NCBI GenBank assembly: GCA_900548115.1
Contig: URJL01000054.1
Location: 1-11,844, forward strand
Direction of reading: 5' to 3'
From: an uncultured Eubacteriales bacterium
GTDB taxonomy: Bacteria; Bacillota; Clostridia; Oscillospirales; CAG-382
DNA length: 11,844 nucleotides
The translations under genes were made by a program, and so were the position numbers. Under the pieces are notes generated by a model, which searched no databases, was not told where the DNA came from, and saw only the letters and a program-made list of their open reading frames with translations. Each line of letters opens with the position of its first letter. The first letter of the stretch is position 1. Shown here one piece after another: positions 1 to 4,025 of the stretch.

Positions 1-32
1 TCGAATTCTGACCATCGGAATTCGTATTTCGC
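1..32 (-). repeat. Palindromic repeat, copy 1 (cut by window edge)
   Basis: Read on the minus strand, this has the same core as the four other copies in the window: TTGCCG, then GAAATA, then GAATTCCG, loop ATGGT, then CAGAATTC. The outer right arm lies beyond the window start. It carries the extra C before GAATTC that is also seen in the copy at 2946. It is the only copy in the opposite orientation. The GC-rich stretch beside it (about 33-57) includes CGCC-TGC-GGCG read on the minus strand, a variant of the TGC-loop hairpin found next to the other copies. Confidence 0.75.
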
Positions 33-110
33 GGCAATGCCCGCCGCAGGCGCGATCAATGGTCGCCCCTGCTTTTTTCCTCCCGCTTCGTACAAATTCC
101 CCGCGCAAGG

Positions 111-160
111 CGCGACGAAGCACGACAAAGCACGACGAAGCACGACGAAGCGCGACGAAG
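111..160. repeat. 10-bp tandem repeat, five copies
   Basis: Five head-to-tail 10-mers of consensus CRCGACRAAG run without a gap: CGCGACGAAG, CACGACAAAG, CACGACGAAG, CACGACGAAG, CGCGACGAAG. The unit length is close to one helical turn. It lies downstream of the terminator of the 214-864 gene, in a stretch with no convincing coding sequence. Short ORFs run through it in several frames, but their translations are low-complexity (Arg, Lys, Ala, Ser) and I do not regard them as genes. Confidence 0.8.
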
Positions 161-181
161 GGCAAACACCACCCGTTTTCG

Positions 182-214
182 GAAAAAAGAAAGCGGAGGC
201 AATTGCCGCCGCTT
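182..214 (-). terminator. Rho-independent terminator of the TRIC-family gene
   Basis: On the minus strand a 12-bp stem (AAGCGGCGGCAA with TTGCCTCCGCTT, one mismatch) overlaps the stop codon at 214-216 and is followed by CTTTTTT-type T-rich sequence (plus-strand A run at 183-188). The stem is nearly loopless as drawn, so the innermost pairs probably open to form the loop. Confidence 0.75.
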
Positions 215-864
215 TATTTTTGCGCGGTGGGAAAATTCCATTTATATTTGGTCGCAAGCATGCGCACGGCAAAGACGCACAGCGCCGCCGTCAGCATGGA
301 ATAGGTCTCCTGTAAGCCGAAGCGGATCAGCAGACAGTACAGACCCGCGCCGCCGAGCGAAGCGACGGCATAGATGCGTTTGCGAAAAACGGCGGGGACG
401 GCGCCGGTCATCACATCCCGCAAAAGACCGCCCACGCTTCCCGTCGTCATGCCGAGAAACATACAGAAAAACACGTTATCGCCGTAGCCGCATTCGATGG
501 CGGTACGAGCGCCGAACACCGAAAAAAGTCCCAATCCGATGGCATCGACAATATTGGTGATCTTTTCGATCTTTTCGGAGTTTTGCGCGTAGAATTTGCG
601 GAAATACAAGGCGGCGGCAAAAACCAAAAGCGACGCCGCGACCGAGATCAAAAGATACGAATAACTTCGGAACATCGACGGCGGCACGATTCCGAGCATA
701 AGATCGCGCACCAAGCCTCCGCCGAGCGCCGTTGTAACGCCCATAAACACAACGCCGAAAAGATCCAGTTTTCGGTCGACCGCGATCATCGCGCCCGAAA
801 CGCCGAAAGCAAAAACGCCCGAAAATTCGGCGATATGATAAATCAATTCCGCTACGTAATTCAT
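214..864 (-). CDS. TRIC/UPF0126-family trimeric cation channel protein
   Basis: A 216-residue integral membrane protein made of two homologous halves, as in the prokaryotic TRIC (UPF0126, YadS-like) family. Each half ends in the family signature: GGGLVRD at residues 48-54 and VGGLLRD at 144-150, each followed by a Gly and then a Pro-containing turn (GIVP, GAVP). Hydrophobic segments fill most of the chain, consistent with about seven transmembrane helices, and the C-terminus is basic. Members act in the cytoplasmic membrane as trimeric monovalent cation channels; some have been discussed as glycine transporters, so the substrate here is uncertain. The ATG start at 864 has GAGG at 871-874, 6 nt upstream. 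The gene lies 107 bp downstream of the trmB fusion on the same strand, with a palindromic repeat between them and no clear terminator, so co-transcription is possible. Length and both motifs are intact. Confidence 0.9.
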   Translation of the reverse strand: MNYVAELIYHIAEFSGVFAFGVSGAMIAVDRKLDLFGVVFMGVTTALGGGLVRDLMLGIVPPSMFRSYSYLLISVAASLLVFAAALYFRKFYAQNSEKIEKITNIVDAIGLGLFSVFGARTAIECGYGDNVFFCMFLGMTTGSVGGLLRDVMTGAVPAVFRKRIYAVASLGGAGLYCLLIRFGLQETYSMLTAALCVFAVRMLATKYKWNFPTAQK

Positions 865-918
865 GGAAAACCTCGCAAAAATAAGGATGTTTTTTTAAGC
901 CGCGCTTACGGCGGATGT

Positions 919-960
919 TGCCGTGAAATTGAATTCCGATGGTCAGAATTCAATTTCACA
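919..960 (+). repeat. Palindromic repeat, copy 2 (between trmB fusion and TRIC gene)
   Basis: TTGCCG is followed by a 15-nt arm TGAAATTGAATTCCG (924-938), loop ATGGT (939-943) and arm CAGAATTCAATTTCA (944-958), with one C/A mismatch. It has the same core as copies 1, 3, 4 and 5, but the outer arm reads AAATT/AATTT instead of AAATA/TATTT. It sits in the 107-bp gap between two co-oriented minus-strand genes. There is no T run after it on the minus strand, so it does not look like a normal terminator. Confidence 0.85.
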
Positions 961-971
961 CCTACGGGGAG

Positions 972-2264
972 TCAGAGCAGCTCTTCAAACGACCGTATAT
1001 ACCGATCGGCGACGGCACGGATGTCCTCTTCATATTCCGCCGAGGAATCGTCGTATACGCCGACGCAGGTAAGTCCCGCTTTTTTGGCGGCGGTGAGGGC
1101 GAGAAGATTGTCGTCAAAGAATGTGATATCCGACGGCAAAACGCCCAGCCGTTCGGCGACGTTTTCGTAAATTTCGGGCTGTCCTTTCACCATGCCGATA
1201 TCGGCGACGGTAAACACTTTGTCGAAAAGATCGTAGATTCCGTTGTGCCGCAGACAAACGTCGGTCGTGCAGTGCGGGCTGGCGGTCAAAACGGCAAGAA
1301 TCGCACCCTCGCTTTTCAACTTCCGCAAATATTCGGGAACGCCGCTTTTGGTGACGATATGATAACGATACTGCGGGATCGCATATTCGTTCATGCGGGC
1401 GATGATTTCCTCCTGCGTTCCGGGAACGCCCATTTCGGAAAACAGCTTTGCCGTTCCGACATCGCCCAGCGGCGTTATGCGGTTGATGATGTCGGCGGGA
1501 TAATCGATCTTTTCTTCTTTCAGTATATGCAGCATTTTTTCCGCCCACTTGCCCATTGAATCGACCAGCGTTCCGTCGAGATCGAAAAGATAAGCGCGGC
1601 GCTTTTGCGATCCTTCTTCCTCCCGCGGGATCGCATGCGCGACAACGCGGTTGATGGAAAAACCTTTGGCGGAAAAGGTCGCTTCGTATTCGGTGACGAT
1701 GTTGTCTTTTTGATACCCCGAATTGTGAAGATCGTAGGTAAGATCGGACAGTTCCCAGCCGTTTTCTTTCATCTCCTCGACCGAAAAGTCAAAAAGAGGA
1801 CGGTTGTCGGTCTTGAAATAAATATTTCCGTCGGGCGCGAGAACTTTGCGGTACAGCTCAAGAAAATTTTTGTGCGTAAGGCGGCGCGAAGCGTGCTTTT
1901 TCTTCGGCCACGGGTCGGAAAAATTCAAATAAATGCCCGCAAGCTCGCCGTCGGCAAAAACATCGGTCAGGCGTTCCGCGTCAATATCCGAAAACAGAAC
2001 GTTTGAAAGTCCCGCTTCCTTTACTTTTTCGATCGCCATAACCAAAACGTCGCGCACCTTTTCGATGGCGATATAAAAGTTCTCGGGATGACGGCGCGCC
2101 GTTTCGCAAATAAACGTGCCTTTTCCGCAGCCTATTTCCAAAAAGAGCGGACGACCGCCCGAAAGCGTGTTCCATTTTCCGCGCAGAACGGTCGGCGCGT
2201 CATAAAAAAGCTCGCCGCAGGCAAGAAGTCGGTCGTCGGTGTGTTTTTTCTTTCTCATTCGCAT
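972..2264 (-). CDS. trmB: TrmB tRNA (guanine-N7)-methyltransferase fused to a HAD hydrolase
   Basis: A 430-residue protein with two complete domains in one reading frame. Residues 1 to about 210 are TrmB, which methylates G46 in the tRNA variable loop using S-adenosylmethionine: basic start MRMRKKK, SAM-binding EIGCGKG at 43-49, and the TrmB hallmark NFSDPWPKKKH at 114-124, with FKTDN at 150-154. TrmB alone is usually about 210-220 residues. From about residue 223 a HAD-superfamily phosphatase follows: DLDGT (228-232), LTAS (326-329), a Lys in GMVKGQPE (360), and FFDDN (382-386), so all four catalytic motifs are present. The HAD part resembles phosphoglycolate-phosphatase-like enzymes; its substrate is not readable from sequence. 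I chose the ATG at 2264 because MRMRKK is the typical TrmB start and GAGG lies about 10 nt upstream; an in-frame TTG at 2327 would add 21 unconserved residues. There is no in-frame ATG, GTG or TTG just before the HAD domain. Confidence 0.92.
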   Translation of the reverse strand: MRMRKKKHTDDRLLACGELFYDAPTVLRGKWNTLSGGRPLFLEIGCGKGTFICETARRHPENFYIAIEKVRDVLVMAIEKVKEAGLSNVLFSDIDAERLTDVFADGELAGIYLNFSDPWPKKKHASRRLTHKNFLELYRKVLAPDGNIYFKTDNRPLFDFSVEEMKENGWELSDLTYDLHNSGYQKDNIVTEYEATFSAKGFSINRVVAHAIPREEEGSQKRRAYLFDLDGTLVDSMGKWAEKMLHILKEEKIDYPADIINRITPLGDVGTAKLFSEMGVPGTQEEIIARMNEYAIPQYRYHIVTKSGVPEYLRKLKSEGAILAVLTASPHCTTDVCLRHNGIYDLFDKVFTVADIGMVKGQPEIYENVAERLGVLPSDITFFDDNLLALTAAKKAGLTCVGVYDDSSAEYEEDIRAVADRYIRSFEELL

Positions 2265-2321
2265 AAACGGAAAACCTCGGCTTTTCTGAAATTTCCCGAA
2301 ATTTTCCGATTTTTCCGTTCC

Positions 2322-2350
2322 TTGCAAAACGGAAACAAAAACGGTATAAA
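2322..2350 (+). promoter_or_regulatory. Sigma-A-type promoter of the DUF378 gene
   Basis: TTGCAA (2322-2327) and TATAAA (2345-2350) are separated by exactly 17 nt. Transcription would start near 2357, giving a leader of about 75 nt before the ATG at 2433. The -35 hexamer is the same TTGCAA used by the Rrf2 promoter in this window. Confidence 0.6.
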
Positions 2351-2368
2351 AAACGGGATTCGGGTCAA
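2341..2368 (-). promoter_or_regulatory. Candidate divergent promoter of the trmB fusion
   Basis: On the minus strand, TTGACC (2363-2368) and TACCGT (2341-2346) are 16 nt apart. The -10 is weak. It overlaps the -10 of the divergent DUF378 promoter, so if both are real the two polymerases would compete for the same DNA. Confidence 0.35.
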
Positions 2369-2378
2369 AATAGCATCG

Positions 2379-2401
2379 GGAACGAAAGGTTTTTTCGTTC
2401 C
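2379..2401 (+). other. Leader hairpin upstream of the DUF378 gene
   Basis: GGAACGAAA (2379-2387) pairs perfectly with TTTCGTTCC (2393-2401) around a 5-nt loop. It lies in the predicted 5' leader, about 30 nt before the start codon. No T run follows, so it is not an attenuator of the usual kind. It could be an mRNA-stability hairpin or an inverted-repeat operator. Confidence 0.45.
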
Positions 2402-2432
2402 GAAATCAAAAACGGTATGAGGTATTTTTACG

Positions 2433-2654
2433 ATGCTTGACAGAATTGCGCTGATTATCAGCATTATCGGTGCGCTCAACTGGGGTGCGATCGGACTGTT
2501 TCGATTCGACGCGGTAGCATGGCTGTTCGGCGGTCAGGACGCCTTGTTCAGCCGTCTTATTTATACCGTCGTTGCGCTTGCGGGACTTTGGTGCATCTCG
2601 CTTTTGTTCCGAAACCGCGAGGAAGCGCCCGACGACTCGGTCCGCAATCGATAA
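2433..2654 (+). CDS. DUF378 family small membrane protein
   Basis: A 73-residue protein that matches the DUF378 (YuzA-like) family: an N-terminal hydrophobic helix containing the family pattern GALNWGAIGLF at about residues 13-23, a short polar link with FGG, then a second hydrophobic helix (about 40-60) followed by a charged tail EEAPDDSVRNR. Two membrane helices are expected in the cytoplasmic membrane. Function is unknown for the family. The ATG has GAGG at 2419-2422, 10 nt upstream. It is monocistronic here: its own promoter at 2322-2350 and a terminator at 2727-2758. Confidence 0.9.
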   Translation: MLDRIALIISIIGALNWGAIGLFRFDAVAWLFGGQDALFSRLIYTVVALAGLWCISLLFRNREEAPDDSVRNR

Positions 2655-2680
2655 GCTTGCGGCGAGCGCTCCGATAAGGG

Positions 2681-2725
2681 GGGAAACATACCGTGCGCGA
2701 AGAAGAGTCCGCACGGAGCTTTCCC
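2681..2725 (+). other. Extended stem-loop in the 3' UTR of the DUF378 gene
   Basis: CCGTGCG (2691-2697) pairs with CGCACGG (2710-2716), and the outer GGGAAA (2681-2686) pairs with TTTCCC (2720-2725) across an internal loop, directly in front of the terminator. The two-part stem may be a structured 3' UTR or part of a small RNA. I recognise no known RNA family in it. Confidence 0.4.
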
Positions 2726-2726
2726 A

Positions 2727-2758
2727 CGTCCCCGCTTTTTTCGGCGGGGGCGTTTTTT
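2727..2758 (+). terminator. Rho-independent terminator of the DUF378 gene
   Basis: Stem CGTCCCCGC (2727-2735) with GCGGGGGCG (2744-2752), one G-T pair, loop of 8 nt, followed by six T (2753-2758). Confidence 0.85.
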
Positions 2759-2796
2759 CTTCCCTATCATACCACAAATTTTTCTTCCTGTCAACG

Positions 2797-3083
2797 CCGC
2801 CGCTGCGCGGTGCGTTTGCCGCCCCTGCGGGGAGCGGTTGCCGTGAAATAGAATTCCGGTGGTCGGAATTCTATTTCACATTATCCCGGTTATGTTGGCA
2901 TGCCTAACGGCGAGCGTTTGCCGCCGCTGCGCGGTGCGTTTGCCGTGAAATACGAATTCCGATGGTCGGAATTCTATTTCACATTATCCCGGTTATGTTG
3001 GCATGTCTAACGGCGAGCGTTTGCCGCCGCTGCGCGGTGCGATTGCCGTGAAGTTGAATTCCGATGGTCGGAATTCAACTTCA
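2797..3083 (+). repeat. Three-unit repeat array of covarying palindromes, period about 102 bp
   Basis: Three palindrome copies in the same orientation stand at 2844-2878, 2946-2981 and 3049-3083 (start-to-start 102 and 103 bp). Arms are TGAAATAGAATTCCG with its exact complement; TGAAATACGAATTCCG with one bulged C; and TGAAGTTGAATTCCG with its exact complement. Loops are GTGGT, ATGGT, ATGGT. Each copy is preceded by TTGCCG and, further left, by a GC hairpin with a TGC loop: CCGC-TGC-GCGG at 2800-2810, 2924-2934 and 3027-3037, and CCCC-TGC-GGGG at 2822-2832. Between palindromes lies a nearly identical spacer starting CATTATCCCGG and containing TTATGTTGGCATG. No coding sequence fits here. The array starts just after the DUF378 terminator. 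Confidence 0.9.
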
Positions 3084-3085
3084 CC

Positions 3086-3394
3086 CTACCTTTGTTATGT
3101 CGGTGATAATTTGACTTAACCGTATTATGTTGACATAAATTTTTGATACGCAGCCGAGTCTTCCCCTCGATTCACTGTAACCTTCGGTTCAAGCTCCACT
3201 GTGATCTTCGATCAAATGGGGAAGGTGTCGCCGACAGGCGACGGATGATGTGCCGCCTACGATAAGCAGGCAAACAAGTTTGGGTGAGACAAACCCCTGT
3301 GTGCAGCCGTGGATGACGCTCTCGCCGTATCTCTTTTTGTTATCACCCGAAAACGGGCAGGGGCTGCCATTCGGGCGGAAGCCTCCCAAAAGCC
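3086..3394. other. Gene-free stretch after the palindrome array
   Basis: No convincing gene. It holds two more TTATGT boxes, one of which (3125-3138) is a palindrome TTATGT-TG-ACATAA containing a consensus TTGACA without a matching -10. It then holds a nested hairpin element at 3160-3242 (separate entry). The remainder, about 3243-3394, resembles interspersed intergenic sequence of gut Bacillota, an impression from memory that a search would have to confirm. Short ORFs on both strands give translations without recognisable domains. Confidence 0.6.
3160..3242. repeat. Nested hairpin repeat (24-bp repeat inside an outer stem)
   Basis: An outer stem CTTCCCC (3160-3166) with GGGGAAG (3218-3224) encloses two copies of a 24-bp repeat (start-to-start 3173 to 3197). 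Each begins CACTGT and carries a small hairpin with the same TTC loop but a different, still complementary stem: AACC-TTC-GGTT (3179-3189) and GATC-TTC-GATC (3203-3213). A third hairpin GTCGCC-GACA-GGCGAC (3227-3242) follows. The layout resembles a dispersed intergenic repeat of Bacillota rather than a gene. Confidence 0.65.
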
Positions 3395-3422
3395 AAAGAG
3401 AGCCGCTTTGCGGCTCTCTTTT
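3395..3422. terminator. Terminator-like hairpin downstream of the Rrf2 gene
   Basis: A perfect stem AGAGAGCCGC/GCGGCTCTCT with a TTT loop, flanked by AAA on the left and TTTT on the right. It lies 17 bp past the Rrf2 stop codon and would serve the minus strand, although the T run there is short (TTTGGCTTTT). It would also work for plus-strand transcripts coming from the repeat array. Confidence 0.7.
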
Positions 3423-3438
3423 CTCTGTTCTTCTGTTC

Positions 3439-3855
3439 TCACAAAATCCAAATCGACGGGTCGCGGCGCGAAGAGCGGCTGTTTTTCACGATCTCCTCAA
3501 GCGTCTGTCCTTCAAGATAATCCGACAGCGTCTTTTCAAGTCCCTGCCAGAAAGCGGCGGCTTTGGGGTTGGCGTCCTCCTGAAGCGGCGCGCCGTTTTC
3601 CTTTTCGACGGCGGAAAGAATGGCTGCGGCGGAAATTTCGGAGGCGGGTCTTGAAAGCGTATACCCTCCGCCGTTTCCTCTTGTTCCGATGACAAGTCCG
3701 CCCTCGGACAAAAGCGTCATGATCTGCTCGAGATATTTCAGCGATACCTCCTGCCGTTCGGAAATTCCGCGCAGCGGAACGACGGCGCCTCCCGCATTTT
3801 CGGCAAGATCGATCATTACGCGCACGGCGTAGCGTCCTTTGGTGGTGATTTTCAT
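3439..3855 (-). CDS. Rrf2 family transcriptional regulator, CymR-like
   Basis: A 138-residue protein with the Rrf2 winged helix: MKITTKGRYAVRVMIDLA at the start, recognition-helix region SLKYLEQIMTLL (38-49), and wing RGNGGGYTLSRP (59-70). The three clustered cysteines that hold the Fe-S cluster in IscR and NsrR are absent; the protein has no cysteine at all. Length and the C-terminal pattern (LQEDANPKAAAFWQGLEKTLSDY) are closer to CymR, the cysteine-metabolism repressor of Bacillus, but orthology cannot be shown from one sequence. The ATG at 3855 is chosen because MKIxTKGRYA is the family start and GGGGGAC lies just upstream; an upstream in-frame extension lacks conservation. No iscS, iscU or cysK is adjacent. 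It is divergent from an MFS transporter with a 170-bp shared promoter region, so the transporter and the regulator itself are the obvious candidate targets (inference). Confidence 0.9.
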   Translation of the reverse strand: MKITTKGRYAVRVMIDLAENAGGAVVPLRGISERQEVSLKYLEQIMTLLSEGGLVIGTRGNGGGYTLSRPASEISAAAILSAVEKENGAPLQEDANPKAAAFWQGLEKTLSDYLEGQTLEEIVKNSRSSRRDPSIWIL

Positions 3856-3898
3856 GACTTGTCCCCCGTTTTTAAAACATATCGTTTTTGTAGGATAT

Positions 3899-3927
3899 AT
3901 TGTATCATACTCTTGCATTTTTTGCAA
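3899..3927 (-). promoter_or_regulatory. Promoter of the Rrf2 regulator
   Basis: On the minus strand TTGCAA (3922-3927) and TACAAT (3899-3904) are 17 nt apart, giving a leader of about 35-40 nt to the ATG at 3855. The -35 lies inside the inverted repeat CTCTTGCA-N5-TGCAAGAG. Confidence 0.65.
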
Positions 3928-3968
3928 GAGACAAATTCGAAAATTTTTCGGAGCCGAATCTCTTGCAT
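3910..3968. promoter_or_regulatory. Putative operator: CTCTTGCA boxes over both divergent -35 elements
   Basis: CTCTTGCA occurs at 3910-3917, its reverse complement TGCAAGAG at 3923-3930 (5-nt gap, a perfect 8-bp inverted repeat), and CTCTTGCA again at 3960-3967, 50 bp from the first. On each strand the box includes the -35 hexamer (TTGCAA for Rrf2, TTGCAT for the MFS gene), each preceded by CTC. A regulator bound here would cover both promoters. Rrf2 proteins bind dyad-symmetric sites and often control their own genes, so the adjacent Rrf2 protein is the leading candidate; this is inference. Confidence 0.5.
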
Positions 3969-3991
3969 CCGCGGCGTTTTCTCACTATAAT
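3963..3991 (+). promoter_or_regulatory. Promoter of the MFS transporter
   Basis: TTGCAT (3963-3968) and a perfect TATAAT (3986-3991) are 17 nt apart, with transcription predicted near 3998 and a leader of about 28 nt. Confidence 0.75.
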
Positions 3992-4025
3992 AGGAGTGTC
4001 AAAAAATACAGGGAAAGGAATTATC

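Noticed and set aside
37..315. Small ORFs at the left end of the window
   Set aside because: They run through the 10-bp tandem repeat and the terminator and give low-complexity basic peptides.
922..958. Palindrome copy 2 as a terminator between trmB fusion and the TRIC gene
   Set aside because: No T run follows on the minus strand (the downstream run is A-rich on that strand), and the same palindrome occurs far from gene ends.
2265..2327. TTG start at 2327 for the trmB fusion
   Set aside because: It would add 21 unconserved residues; the ATG at 2264 gives the typical TrmB start MRMRKK and has a GAGG about 10 nt upstream.
2797..3083. Integron attC-like array (GTTA ... TAAC elements with palindromes)
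   Set aside because: The spacer has GCCTAAC, but the partner site does not fit GTTRRRY, there are no gene cassettes between units and no integrase nearby.
2797..3083. CRISPR array
   Set aside because: Repeats are long, the spacers between palindromes are nearly identical rather than unique, and there are no cas genes.
3189..3389. Short minus-strand ORF in the repeat region
   Set aside because: It reads through nested hairpin repeats, lacks a ribosome binding site, and has no recognisable domain; more likely translated repeat sequence.
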